A DNA stretch of 64,000 nucleotides from Mytilisepta virgata (GCA_028015205.1 JAPWFG010000015.1:6138001-6202000), one strand, 5' to 3'; shown: positions 38,001-48,756, counted from the first letter of the stretch. Notes: generated from the sequence alone by a model not told the origin. Numbers and translations: made by a program.

Positions 38001-41000
38001 AACAAAATTGCCGCCAGAAGCCTTTATATTTTCTCATTGGTCAAATTTTTAAATTCTTATCCTCTGAAACTGTTTGGCCAAATGAACTTATACTTGGTAT
38101 GAAGCATCTATTGAAGGTCATTTACAAAGTTTCCAGAAATCAATCTATTCCATCAAATAAAATCAAAGGTTTTGACTCCCAGGTGAGCGATATAGCCTCA
38201 GCCCTCTGAGCCTCGTGATCACTTTCTTCTTCAACATTTTGGATTATCGTTTTGTTTTTAATCATTTTAGGCCTTAAGCACAACTGATGAGTAATAAATC
38301 GACGAAAACGTACACATCGTATGCATCAAAATCGGTACCAAATAATGTATTAAATACTAATTCAAAAGGCATTAAACAATAATTTATAGATGTGGCATTG
38401 TATTAGGAACATATTTGTGATACTTTCTAATTTCAGCTTGCTCATGACTTTGGTATTCCAAGCAAATATCCATTTATATTCATTGCATTACTTGAAATTG
38501 TAATATCTGGTACTAGTCTACTTCTGCACAGAAAATTTGAAGACAAAGAGAAAAAAGCACATAACGAACAACGTGAACAGACATATCCACTAAACAATGG
38601 TGACATGCCAAGTAGTAAAGACACTGGTATATATTTCAAACAATTTATTTTAATGTATTTAAAGATATGCATGCAGCGGTGGACATTATTCATTATAAAA
38701 TTTTAAAACTAAAGGCTCAGAGGGCTCAGCCTGTATCGCTCACTTGACAGAAACAAGAATTGCCCATGGCGGCCATGTTTGTCGCATGATCTGGACAAAA
38801 TGAGAAAAAATTGTAAAAACCTGACCCACAGATGCTTCTGTCAGGTTTCATTCCATTTGGCCAAGCAGTTCCACAGAAATTTGTTTTTTTTCAAATCAAT
38901 CAATGAGAAACAAGAATTTTCTATAGCGACATGTTTGTTACCAGGTCAGGACGAGATGACGAAACATTGTAAAGGACATCCCATAGACATTCCTGTCAAG
39001 GGTCGTTCCATTTGGCCAAGCGATTTCTGAGAAGATTTTTTTTATATCGGCCAATCAGAAACAAGAACTGCCCAATGGCGGCCATATTTGTAGTCTAATC
39101 GGGACGAAATGTGGAAACTTTATGAAGGACCTCCCATATATTTTTCCTATCAAGTTTCGTTCCATTTGGCCCAGTAGTTTCACTTTGGCCAGGCAGTTTC
39201 AGAGGAGAAGATTTTTGGAAACTCAGCCAATCAGAAACAACACTTGTCCATGGCGGCCATGTTTGTTGTCCGATCAAGATGAAATGAGCAAATTTTATAA
39301 AGGACCTTACATAGATGCTTCCTGTCAGGTTTAATTCTATTTGGCCCAGTGGTTTCAGAGGAGAAGATTAAAATGTGAAGCAGTAACAGACGGACGACGA
39401 CGGACGCCAATTGATGACAAAAGCTCACATGTATTGGACATATGAACTAAAAAAACACTCAATTTAAATGGTGAACTTCAAAGTTATGCCCATTACCGAA
39501 AGAGCTCAACATTCCCTACCGTCTTTATATGTCGTTTACCAGGTTTTGATTTATACTGTATCCCTGCACTATCTCAATTCGTTTAGAGTCAGGTTGATCA
39601 CGTATCGTGTGAATAGCCATATTCCAAATGAAAATACCCAAATAAGTTACATAACCTTAGAAAGACGAACACTTTTACGAAAGCACATTTTTTATTCACT
39701 CAAAAGAATTATTGTTTCCGGTGCCAGACAGAACTTGAAAGTTGTCCATTACATAGATATCGATATCTCACGGACCTTTTAAAAATACTTTGAGATAATA
39801 AAATGAGTAGTTACCAATATTCGAAGAAACGAAATCTCAGAAGACAGCAGCAATAGGTGTACGAAGTTCAACAATGTCATCAAGCTAATCCAGCATTATT
39901 GACAAGAGATCTGTGTATGTGAGGTAGTTAGCTAACCCGAGCTCGCACAGCACAGAGTACAATGTATCAATGTACTTTCGTAGCCATCAAGTGAACCCCG
40001 AAAGGAAGAGATCAGGTTCGTCGACAGTGTAAACATCTATTGCCATGCTAGCATCGCCCGCCATGTGATTACCAACGAAAGATTCATATCCATGGAGAGT
40101 CCAGTCAGGGAGAAAGTCGTGTCACGAACGAAAGGGAACGATCTATGACAAACGAAAAATTCACCCGTACGTTGAGACACAGAAACTCTATATCGATCAA
40201 CCAACTCTTTACAGCTATGAAGACTATAATTCAAAAAGTAGTATCTATGGTCCAATCGTTTTATTGGAATTAATCAGGATGATTGACATAAAAGATATGA
40301 AGGGAGACAACTGTGTTTTCATATGGACAGATGTGATTTCATAAGAGACACATAATTGGAAATGTTGTTTTTTTCCAAAATGTTTAACCTATAAAACAAA
40401 GGTACATTGCTGGGTCAGCTAATTACTCTACAAAACCTGTTTCAAAGATTTTAACATTCATATTGACATGTATTAAAGAGGGCCTTCAGGATTATTGTGA
40501 AACATAGTATTCAACCAGTAGCGTCAATCAGATGTGGATTCTTAAAAACTCCAAAAATTTACTTCAATATCTAAAATCAAAATCTTTAGCTACATGCAAC
40601 AGCATAAAAACATTCGACTTCTCTACACTCTACATTACCATACCACATTCTCAATTAAAAGATCGCTTAAAGCAACAAGTTCATCAATGTTTTTTCAAGA
40701 AAAATGGGAAACGCAGGTATAAATTTCTTGTTCTAGGTAGAGAAAAAGATTATTTCGTGAAGAAGCACTCTGATTCTGACATAAAGTATTCTGAAGATGA
40801 AATTACAAACAAGTTAGATTTTCTCATAGACAACATATTCGTTGAATTTGACAGTCTAATTTTTCAGCAAACAATCGGCATTCCAATAGGAACCAACTGT
40901 GCGCCTCTCCTCGCCGATCTGTTTCTGTACTCATATGAAGCGGACTTTATTCAAGAGTTACTACGGGAAAACAAAAAGAAACTAGCCCAATCCTTTAATT

Positions 41001-44000
41001 TCACTTTTCGTTGTATAGATGATGCGTTGTCGTTAAATGACGACAAATTCCAAGACTTTCTATATCTTATCTACCCCAGTGAGCTTAAAATTAAGGATAC
41101 TACAGATACACAAAAGTCCGCTTCATATTTGGATTTGTTTCTTGAAATAGACTATGAGGGACATTTGAAGACAAAACTTTATGACAAACGTGACGACTTC
41201 AATTTTCCTATTGTTAATTTTCCATTCTTGAGTAGCAATATACCAGCATCGCCTGCATTGGCGTCTAGGTTTCTCAGCTTATCCGATTTTCAAGGGCATG
41301 CGTGAGTTACCATGACTTTCGACAAAGAGGATTACTGCTGTCACTAAAGCTTCTTAACCAGGGTTTTATCAGGGATAAGTTGATGAAATTTTACGGTCGT
41401 CATCACGAATTGATTGACCATTACAGTGTTCCAATATCTAAGATGATGTTGGACCTGTTCCCACTGTCGTAAACTTTTATCTGCCTCCACCGATTTGTGA
41501 ATTCCCCCTATTGACTTTGTTGACCATCACGACGGATACCGTATACGGAGCAGGAACTGCTTACCCTTCCGGAGCACCTAGGTTCACTCCTGGTTTTTGT
41601 TGTTCATTATTTTTTAGTTTTCTCTGTTTATTTGTTGTGCTTGTGGTTGTTTATTTGTCTTCCGGGATTGTCTGTCCAATGGATTACGTTTCTTTGATTG
41701 CTCTTTAGGTATAATTGTCCTTTTTTAACATTCATATTTCAGATTTTATGCCTTCTGATGACACATATAAAACAGAAGATGTTCCAACTATAAAAGACAG
41801 TATATGTACGATTTTTACATTTACCATGATGATGTTCATGTCTATAATAATGTTGAATTTTCTCATGTATGTTGGGACAATAAACAAACGACTTCAAAAT
41901 AAATTTCCAAACGAAGGTAAGATTCAATCTCAATTAGTAATGGAATAAAGGCGTTCTCAAGTCTTTTTTTCTTTAGAAGAAAGCACAGTATAACATACGT
42001 TATATCTCAAATTGGAGACAGTGACATCACATCGTTGCTATTTGTCTCAAAACGAAGTAGTGTAAATTGAACATAACAAACAAATACCACAAAGATACAT
42101 GTATAACTAAAAGAATTAAAAACATGACATAACAGAATAAGAACAAGACGAACCAGAAATTCAAATACAAGCAATGTGAACTCCCACAAAAACCGTGTGG
42201 GAAAAATGTACTTTTAGAAATGTATCAGTCATCCTATCTTTGTCAGATCTTGTTATCTCATACCCATGGGCATAATTGCTGTTATCTAAATCGGTTGAAA
42301 TAAGAAATATTTGAGCCATCGGCCTGATTTAGTGACAAAAGGGGGTACTATTGAAAAGATCCTAAAAGAAGTTTGCAAAAGTGTAGGCAAGGAAACAGTG
42401 ATTATATTGCGATGCTTATCTGTATCTAATCAGCCTTTCAATATTGAAATTTTGGTTGTTAATAAATTTAGAACATCAAAAGTTTAAGAAATAAGATATC
42501 TTACAGATCAGTTTATAACTTACCGTAATAGTTTACATAGTATACAAAGGTACAATTGCGCTCATAATGAAAAGAAGGTTATTTCTTACTTATTTAAAAC
42601 ATTAAAATCTGAAGAATTTAGATACATGTATTTGGATTGTTGCGATATATTAAAAACTAGCTTTTGGTGGTCCTATAATAATTACTAGAGTCTTTTATTA
42701 TCAATTTTATCTGATAAGACAAACTTTTATGGTATTTTATAAATCTAATATATGAAATTTAATATCAAGAGTTTTATGACTTACTTAAGGATCGAATCAT
42801 CTTTTCGAAATATCAGTAGAACCTATGGAGAAAGTTCTAGAAATTGCATTTTAACAACTTCATGCACAGTCTATATCTAATTATTAATCCGTTCTGTCAC
42901 CAATAATCGAACTGGACAGTTCTGACCTAGAACCATTCTTGACAGTTCTACCCAAGAACCATTTCTGATAGGGTTGGTACTACCTTTTAACCGGGACAGA
43001 AAAATATATGCATAATCGTATTATAAGGTTTGATTTTCTGTGTGCATTTCGAAAACAAATATCAGTTATATTAACGATTTTGACAACAGCAAAATATATT
43101 TAAAATATTTTTCCTGTATAACGTATACATTTTATCTCTTTGATTTGATTTGATATACATGATATGTGTAAAATCAGTAAAGACATGTTAAAAAATTAGT
43201 ATTAAATAAAACAGAGAATGGAAACGGGGAATGTTTCAAATAGACAACAACCCGACCAAAGAGCAGAAAACACCTCAAGGCTACCAATAGGTCTTTAACG
43301 CAGCGTGAAAATCACGCACCTGGAAGCGATCTTCAGCTGGCTCCTAAACAATAATCCGTACTAGTTCAGCGAAGTGGACGGCACACTAAACTCTTGAACA
43401 TACAAATTAACCAAAAATTTTAAAAACTACACACAAGACTAACAAAGGGTAGAGATTTCTGACTTGGGATAGGCGCAAACATGATAAAGCAAATTCCTTA
43501 ATATTGAAAATTTGATAATAAAAACGTAAGATGGATGTTGTTGATATATTGCGTTTAAAGTGACAAGACTTATGTTTAAACTTCTGGTGTATTAATCCGT
43601 AAACTTTAAAGCATGTACATGTAGATGTATGTTATACGAAACAACATATTTTTTTCCTACTAAATGAGTATAAATCTGTAACATGATTTTTTCTAATATT
43701 CCATAGACTAACTAGATTACATGTTTTCCTTTTCAGTAAGCCGTTTGACAAATATATTAGCCTATTGCATGATGTGCGGGATTTTAATATCTTTTATAAC
43801 AGGAGGAATTATCGAATGGCAGAGGAAAACATTTAAAGGTATGATACAACTACACTGTAAGTCCATTGACTGCAACTCATTTTTCTCTGGTATCAAATTA
43901 TGTATTCTTATATTATACTTTGGGATATTTTAATAAAACTGGCTATTTATTTTAAATTGCCAAAATATGCCTCTGAATTTCCAACAGAACATTTTCTTGA

Positions 44001-47000
44001 TTTTGTTTACGATTTAGTGATTTTTTTACATATTTTTGTATGGAAATATTAAATTTGTCAAACAATTTGTGATAAAGGCTACAAAATCCAGAAGTGACGA
44101 CAGAATTCAATCCGTCAAACAGCCCTGGTTATGTATCAGTGGGACAATAATCATATCCCCCTCCCTGATAACTTATATAATCCCTTGATTAAAAGTTACA
44201 GGACAATTCAGGTAGTCACAATGAACAGATTGCAACTACAATATCTGTAATTTTAAAAGTGGCCATCTTGTTTTGTAGATAGTTCAATTACAGAGAGGAA
44301 ATTGTTACCGAACGTGCTACCTCTTACAATAACTAGTTTCTTATCCATTATACTTAATGTTTTACACCATTTTGAATCCATGGACGTTTTGTACCTAGAA
44401 TTTGTTGTTCTGACGACACTCCGATCGTTTCTGTTCAGTACTGCCACAGCATTTTGCGTGTCTGTGTAGGTATTACAAATATAGATAGAGAACACATATT
44501 TTTTTTATCTTAAAACCGAATTTCTGTGTTGATCTTCACAAGCAGTGAAATTGTGGATAGCAAGACCAAAATTTAAAATATGGCATTGAAGTCAATCACA
44601 ACTGATTAGGACCTGTTCAGATTTGTTTGGTCTGTTTTTTACCACGATTTTACAAAAACCCCAATCACCACTTGAATAGAGTGCATTGGGGCTTATATGA
44701 TTTTCAACTTTATACTATATAGATACTTTTCTAACTACATTTCAAAATATACACTTTTGGTTTTTAACATTTTACGCTTTGAGCACAACTGGTGAGTCGT
44801 GAATCGACGAAATATGCTTGATTTTTAGAAGCAATGTTTTAATATCCCCTTCTTTTTGTATCAAACATAGGCCTTCAATATATGAACATTATTCCAGAGG
44901 TAATCCAGAGAATCCACTCTACAAACATACACAATTCCAATTAATAGGTTGTGAAAATGGTTTCCAAGAAATATAATTTACATATAGTAGAGACAATTCT
45001 TTAAAGAATCACTTCTTTACATAACACATATTCCAACAAACAATTAAATCATCAGGATTCTTTACCAAGGAGCTTGGTTTTCTCCAACCAGGCATCCATA
45101 CTTTCTGTATTATGATCTGTTATAACCTCGATATGATATGAGTAGTTTCAATATGACCACATTGGTCAATTTGCCTTTCTTTAAATGATTTTAATAAGGT
45201 AAACAATAAAGTAAACGTATTAACCATTCTATTAATGAAAAGAATTTAAAAATGTTTATAATTGTATGGGTAATCACATCATTGCTCTATAACTTTGTGA
45301 AAGTGGAGAAACACAAAAACGATTCACACCAAAACTACATAATGAAATATAATTAACGATATATAGTTTGGTATATAATTTTTATATACGTGTATATTAA
45401 ACGGAGATAATATTCAGATCTTCAAACAAAAAACACCAAAACAAAGGAAGAAAAACGCAAAACACAATCCTAGTACAAACAGAGAGTCACATTAATTGGA
45501 AATGGGCAGCATAATTCTTCGCGTTATCGGAAAAAGAGAAATTTTGAAAGAATTACATAAATCTTAAGATTCTCTGTGGGTAGTTTTGAAGACCTTTGGG
45601 TTTATCTAGTTTGGTTTGATTTAAAATTCTTGAGGGAACAAGGATTGTTCTATTTCTTTTTACGTCGCATATATATGGCTGTGTTTTGAAAAAAGATCAG
45701 ATTATATTGTAAAAATTAACAGTTCGAAATGTGATGTATTTGATGATTTATTTCACTAATCAGGTTAATTTTGTCTGATGTATTCATAATTGGTAAAATA
45801 ATTTATTATTACCACTGATTCGATACGTATACTGGTAAAATCAAAGTCTCGGATGGTACCACCAGCTCCATTTCTGATATTTCGATACTCTCCCGAAATT
45901 TACTTTACAAAAATTTGAACGTCTTTTGCTCTGGTACCACCAGCTCCATTGCTGATATTTCGATACTCTGCCGAAATTTACTTTACAAAAATTTGAACTT
46001 CTTTTGCTCTGTCATCAGATGTTTGTTTAACTTTTTGGTCACTTTGGTATTTTTATAATTGTTCTACAACGTATTGGATTAATTTTTTAGTTTCCAGCAT
46101 TTGAGGCCATGAGCGCTAAGCACAACATATGAGTCGTAAATCAACGAAATGTATGAATGTTGTGAACCACAATTGATATTATAGATTATATTTTAATACT
46201 TTTTTCAGGTATCCACTTCGTCATTCAAATGTATTGTTTTCAATTTACCTTACTATTGGAGGTCTTTTCTCAATGACGCAGTATGCTATTTTCATATGGT
46301 ACAACATATCTAACCAATCTCAAGTGCAGGTATGTTTGACAGACCTTAAAAATCGTAAAAACCGTCTTCAGTATTCTTATACATTAGGAAATATTAAATC
46401 TTATATCATGACGATGACATCTATTACTCAATTATCATGTTGTTTTGTTGATGATAACAAATAACAAATTTTTACAATAAGTTTTATATTAGGTAAATGA
46501 GTAGGTAATTTATCTGACAAATTAGAATAAAATCGGTCGAAAAACACATACATGTAGGTTCAAACCAGATAAACATTATGTTTAAGATGTAGCTGCAATG
46601 TATTGTATAGTCTTTTAGTGTAACAATTATTGTGATTTAGTTAAAATGTTTAATTTAGTGGTTTTGTAACATCAGAATGATTTAACTATAAGGAATAAAA
46701 ATTCCGTTGAATAATTTAATTTTTGGTTCTACATAATCATTGAATAAAATATTGGAAGACAACGCCCATTGAAAATATTTTGTTGGCACTCCAAGAATAT
46801 ATATTTTGTTGTAAATGTTGACATTCCAAGAAGACACCTTTATGTTATATTCCTATTTATGTCTTATGACTTCATTGAGTATAAGTAAAGTCAAGAAATA
46901 CCAAAGGGATATTCGAAGGAGAGAAAAATCGTAACAACTGACAAACTCCGGAGAACAACGAAGACAAGACCAAAACAATACATGCACTACAATTAAAAAC

Positions 47001-47964
47001 TAAAAACATATGAACAACATGGACCCCACCAAAAAACCGGGGGTAGACTCAGGTGCTCCGGAAGAGTAAGCTGTCCATGTCAAATCCGATATGCAGAAGG
47101 GATAATATCAATGGAACAGGTCCATTTTCATTTGGGAAACGGTTTTTTCATACCTGTCAACCAAGTCATGATGACGCCCATAAAACTTTAATAAGGATGA
47201 CTTCAGCTTAGGAGTTGTCTTAGCAACTTTTCTGTCAGAAGCCGGGCTCTTTCCAGGAGGTCAATGTATATGTCACAAGCTCTGGAATAACGTATGAGTT
47301 GTGAAATATATACTCATACGCCGGCGCTTCTGGAATATTGCCGCTCAAAAATGGGAAGTTGACGATTGGAAAGTCAAAGTCATCCTTCTTTATTACCCTT
47401 TTGGATAATAGTTCCCCCCTTTATTACCCTTTTCGACAACTCCGGGGGAAAATTAATATTACATGTATAATTATTTATAGCCTTATTTATAGTTACAGTT
47501 GTTAATGTTTCGATATTTATGATATTAGCGTAAAATGTACAAAAAACTTACTGATATAAAATTATTACATTTCTGCGAAAACTACAGATTATACCTCTGT
47601 TCTTTGATATTTTGTTTTTTTTTTTAGTTTATTGTGTCGGCTTTGTACATTATCAACCCTTGAACAGCCACAATTTTACAAACAAATGCTTGTATTGTAC
47701 CTCAAAATTGATAGCGTAGAATACTTTTTTACATTAATAATTACCTCGCAAAAGTCTATAAAATAAGTGTTACAGAAAAATAAATCTTGTCCAGTTATTT
47801 ATTTAGATTATACTTTATTGCAGGTAAATATTTTCATGACAATCCTATCTGCACTCTCACTGGTACAACCAATGATAATATATCTGTCCGCGAAAGGTTA
47901 TATAAGAAGGAAAGTATGCACAGAAACGAGACATGATGATTTAAAAACGAATCCGAAACTATAA
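31704..47964 (+). CDS. SLC43A3-like: SLC43A3-like membrane transporter, complete 10-exon gene
   Basis: Coding exons are 31704-32086, 32751-32797, 33878-33954, 35031-35123, 38437-38626, 41743-41916, 43737-43838, 44279-44465, 46209-46329 and 47824-47964. Every intron is GT-AG and codon phases agree at all nine junctions, giving 504 residues plus a stop. The SLC43 family are 12-helix MFS-type plasma-membrane carriers; SLC43A3 moves purine nucleobases and SLC43A1/A2 move large neutral amino acids. Seen here: an N-terminal helix followed by 'GWSSYVYI' and 'FDLC'; an outer loop with several N-x-S/T sites; 'NGAMDSS' in exon 4 (SLC43A3 has a similar NGAFDSS); a charged inner loop in exons 5-6; and 'LRSFLFSTATAFCVSVYPL' across exons 8-9, like the SLC43A3 segment before its last helices. 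Length is close to human SLC43A3 (about 490). Substrate is inferred from family only. The start ATG has a weak context (ATATGG), but the frame upstream offers no better start. Confidence 0.88.
32751..32797 (+). CDS. SLC43A3-like: SLC43A3-like exon 2
   Basis: A 47-base exon reading FLISGGSLLLGFANK, probably helix 3. The acceptor is 'aaatctag' and the donor GTAAGT. Phase 2 in and phase 1 out fit both neighbours. It is too short to be found as an ORF. Confidence 0.82.
33210..33611. mobile_element. MITE-like unit with CATATCACACCCC ends
   Basis: CATATCACACCCC at 33210-33222 recurs inverted at 33599-33611, 402 bp apart overall, in intron 2 next to the inverted exon-1 copy. The interior is rich in 'CATATC' words. 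No target duplication was established. Confidence 0.5.
33878..33954 (+). CDS. SLC43A3-like: SLC43A3-like exon 3
   Basis: It encodes DTPLFIVPGLVFVGVGGVAI and six more residues, a glycine-rich helix like helix 4 of SLC43A3. The acceptor is 'cattatag', the donor GTACGC. Phase 1 in, phase 0 out. Confidence 0.84.
34082..34125 (+). ncRNA. Hammerhead ribozyme, type I, perfect fold
   Basis: Stem I GCACTG (34082-34087) pairs with CAGTGC (34120-34125). The core CTGATGA is 34088-34094. Stem II GTTG/CAAC (34095-34098, 34104-34107) closes a 5-base loop. GAAA is 34108-34111. Stem III is a loopless AUGG/CCAU (34111-34118) and the cleavage nucleotide is A34119. All invariant positions are met. A loopless stem III is a known trait of animal retrozyme hammerheads that act best as dimers. 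Confidence 0.75.
34455..34498 (+). ncRNA. Decayed partner hammerhead motif
   Basis: Same layout as 34082-34125, but the invariant C of CTGATGA is A (34461), and stems I and III each carry a mismatch. Stem II GTTG/CAAC and GAAA are kept. Predicted inactive. Confidence 0.45.
34618..34710 (+). repeat. Interspersed repeat fragment ('GAATGGAAACGG')
   Basis: It shares 'AATGTGTCAAAGAGACAAC' with the longer copies at 36265-36540 and 43207-43475. The ORF here is not a gene. Confidence 0.7.
35031..35123 (+). CDS. SLC43A3-like: SLC43A3-like exon 4
   Basis: 31 codons, phase 0 on both sides. It carries 'VLNGAMDSSV', the family's helix-5 signature. The acceptor is 'ttcgcacag' and the donor GTAAAT. Confidence 0.86.
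35418..35436. repeat. G-rich run
   Basis: GGGGGGGGAGGGGAGGGGGG; could form a G-quadruplex. It lies in intron 4 of the transporter. Confidence 0.8.
35851..36006. mobile_element. Foldback element, 156 bp
   Basis: Perfect 32-bp inverted arms (35851-35882 and 35975-36006) that begin AGAAAGTATATTTGTAGG and continue imperfectly inward ('CTCGGGTATCGGGAATTGG' against 'CGGTGTCAGAAATTGG'). Intron 4 of the transporter. Confidence 0.75.
36203..36248 (+). ncRNA. Hammerhead-like motif with intact core
   Basis: CTGATGA (36209-36215), stem II GTCG/CGAC with loop TAAAT (36216-36228), GAAA (36229-36232), a short stem III and C36242 at the cleavage position all fit. Stem I pairs only four of six bases (GCAAAC against TTGTGC), so activity is doubtful. 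Confidence 0.5.
36265..36540 (+). repeat. Interspersed repeat, long copy
   Basis: From 'AATGGAAACAAGGAATGTG' to 'TTCCTGACTCGGGACAGACG'; 75-85% like 43207-43475. It follows the hammerhead motif at 36203 by about 17 bp, which may mean one composite element. Confidence 0.75.
36940..38215 (+). repeat. Satellite array, forward, upstream of exon 5
   Basis: Seven or so units of about 155 bp with 'CTTCTCCTCTGAAACCGTAA', 'CAAATGAACTGATTTTTGG', 'GGAGCATCTATGGAAGGTCC', 'TTTGCATAAATCATCC' and 'AAAATGGCCGCCATGA'. The array begins with 'GCATCGTCCGTCCGTCTGT' and ends in 'GAGCGATATAGCCTCAGC'. Confidence 0.85.
38278..38325 (+). ncRNA. Degenerate hammerhead-like motif
   Basis: GCACAA-CTGATGA (38278-38290) and CGACGAAA are present, but stem II pairs only two bases and stem I is broken on the 3' side. 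Probably inactive. Confidence 0.3.
38437..38626 (+). CDS. SLC43A3-like: SLC43A3-like exon 5
   Basis: It encodes the end of helix 5/6 (YPFIFIALLEIVISG) and a charged cytoplasmic loop (RKFEDKEKKAHNEQREQ). Acceptor 'taatttcag', donor GTATAT, phase 0 in and 1 out. The exon sits between two opposed repeat arrays (see findings). Confidence 0.86.
38711..39430 (-). repeat. Satellite array, inverted, downstream of exon 5
   Basis: Four or so diverged units of the same family in reverse orientation ('TTCCATTTGGCC', 'CAGTTTCAGAGGAGAAGAT', 'CATGGCGGCCATGTTTG'), ending in 'GACGGACGACGACGGACG', the complement of the forward array's start. Confidence 0.8.
39440..40440. other. Intron 5, no recognised feature
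   Basis: A 104-codon + strand ORF (39468-39782) and a 72-codon minus ORF (40037-40255) have no recognisable motif and no splice context that I can defend. Confidence 0.3.
40445..41727 (+). mobile_element. Penelope-like retroelement in intron 5, family 1
   Basis: RT reading 40532-41305: 'FDFSTLYITIPHSQLKDRL' (the 'LYTxIPH' block typical of Penelope-like RTs), 'GIPIGTNCAPLLADLF', active site 'FRCIDDAL' (residues 161-165; expected Tyr-Ile-Asp-Asp, so Tyr is Cys), 'SASYLDLFLEID', 'FNFPIVNFPFL'. A frameshift near 41260 separates the C-terminal 'FYGRHHELIDHYSV' and 'MMLDLFPLS'. A conserved noncoding tail (41470-41727) follows, ending 'GTATAATTGTCCTTTTTT'. The 5' end is truncated and no GIY-YIG domain is seen. 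Inactive. Confidence 0.78.
41743..41916 (+). CDS. SLC43A3-like: SLC43A3-like exon 6
   Basis: It encodes the end of the central cytoplasmic loop and helix 7 (FTFTMMMFMSIIMLNFLMYV). Donor GTAAGA. The acceptor 'ttcatatttcag' is immediately preceded by the 3' tail of a Penelope-like element. Confidence 0.85.
43207..43475 (+). repeat. Interspersed repeat, long copy
   Basis: Second long copy of the 'GAATGGAAACGGGGAATG' repeat, in intron 6, in the same orientation as 36265-36540. Confidence 0.75.
43737..43838 (+). CDS. SLC43A3-like: SLC43A3-like exon 7
   Basis: It encodes SRLTNILAYCMMCGILISF and a following GG-I-I-E-W turn, matching the SLC43A3 helix-8 region and its inner loop. Acceptor 'ccttttcag', donor GTATGA, phase 1 on both sides. 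Confidence 0.85.
44279..44465 (+). CDS. SLC43A3-like: SLC43A3-like exon 8
   Basis: 61 codons plus partial codons at both ends, with two helices and 'LRSFLFSTATAFCVSV'. The donor is GTAGGT at 44466; using the GTATTA four bases later would leave an in-frame TAG, which decides the site. A minus-strand ORF over the same bases is a shadow. Confidence 0.85.
44783..44815 (+). ncRNA. Truncated hammerhead-like motif
   Basis: GCACAA, core CTGGTGA (A to G at one invariant position), perfect stem II GTCG/CGAC with loop TGAAT, and GAAA. The 3' half of stem I is absent. Inactive by inspection. Confidence 0.35.
46120..46173 (+). ncRNA. Decayed hammerhead-like motif upstream of exon 9
   Basis: GCACAA, a mutated core (CATATGA), GTCGTAAATCAAC, GAAA and a 3' TTGTG that still pairs. 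The same sequence, more decayed, lies at about 184-236 in copy 1, so it predates the duplication. Confidence 0.3.
46209..46329 (+). CDS. SLC43A3-like: SLC43A3-like exon 9
   Basis: 40 codons reading YPLRHSNVLFSIYLTIGG and onward, the penultimate-helix region. Acceptor 'tttttcag', donor GTATGT. It is nearly identical to exon 9 of the tandem paralogue at 282-402, with Ile for Lys in 'IFIWYN'/'IFKWYN'. Confidence 0.87.
46884..47400 (-). mobile_element. Penelope-like family-2 3' fragment in intron 9
   Basis: Minus strand reads the family-2 tail ('CTCCGGAGTTTGTCAGTTG', 'GGAGCACCTGAGTCTACCC') and then RT C-terminal sequence up to 'GACTTTCCAATCGTCAACTT'. It is absent from the same intron of the paralogue (near 1015), so it inserted after the duplication. 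Confidence 0.75.
47824..47964 (+). CDS. SLC43A3-like: SLC43A3-like exon 10 (terminal)
   Basis: 46 codons and a TAA stop. It encodes the last helix (VNIFMTILSALSLVQPMIIY) and a basic tail. The acceptor is 'ctttattgcag'. The last dozen residues differ from the paralogue because of an indel. Confidence 0.85.
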   Translation, partial: VNIFMTILSALSLVQPMIIYLSAKGYIRRKVCTETRHDDLKTNPKL

Positions 47965-48756
47965 AATGATGACATTAAAACTTTCTGTTACGAAATCATC
48001 GTGTTTTTGTGTGAAATGAAAGAAGACGTAAGTTGGATTTATTTCTGTCACAGAATCCCTTCACACACAGGACAAACGTTTAAGCGATGAAACAAGTTTC
48101 TTAATGTTATACTTCGTCACAGTCAAGAATAAACCTCAAACATCAGGAAATTTATGATCACCCGACCAGAGTTCACGCGACCAACTGTTTACGTTAGATT
48201 GGTGCTATTGATTGACACAGCATCAAAGTAAATAAACATACAACACAGAGAAAGCATCAAGTACTTTGGTATTTTCCTTGATGTCCACATAAAGCAATAT
48301 TCATGAAAAGTGAAGACAGTCTACAGTACAAGTTAATCTATGAGAACAGAAAACAATTATTCGTTAGTGTGATCTGATGTCTTTGTTCTATTGACTTCTT
48401 GAACCAATCTCGATCGTAGAAGTATGAATGGGATCCTAAAAACAGATATAGTCAAACATATTTTTGTGACCGTCAAAAAGAACACTGAACGTGGGTCACA
48501 CAATACATATTGTCAATAAATTCTTGTTCAATAAATATGAAATTCGTTGCAAATGGAAATACAAATTTATGTCAATTAAGATAGGTTATGGCTTTATTCA
48601 GATAATTACTATGACTATGCAGATATAAAGAGTCTAACACAGGGGAAAGTACAAGATTTTCCAGTCTTGTAATTTCCATGGTGTTTGATTCTGTTTCTCA
48701 CTTCAAACACTCGAAAGAAGAAGCCAAAAATGAGTTGGATGCCATTGTTTACAAAT

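Noticed and set aside
36940..39430. CRISPR array
   Set aside because: The units are diverged 155-bp satellite repeats without regular spacers, in a spliced eukaryotic gene.
44253..44495. Minus-strand 80-codon ORF
   Set aside because: Shadow of exon 8 of the transporter, which has matching splice sites and protein similarity on the + strand.
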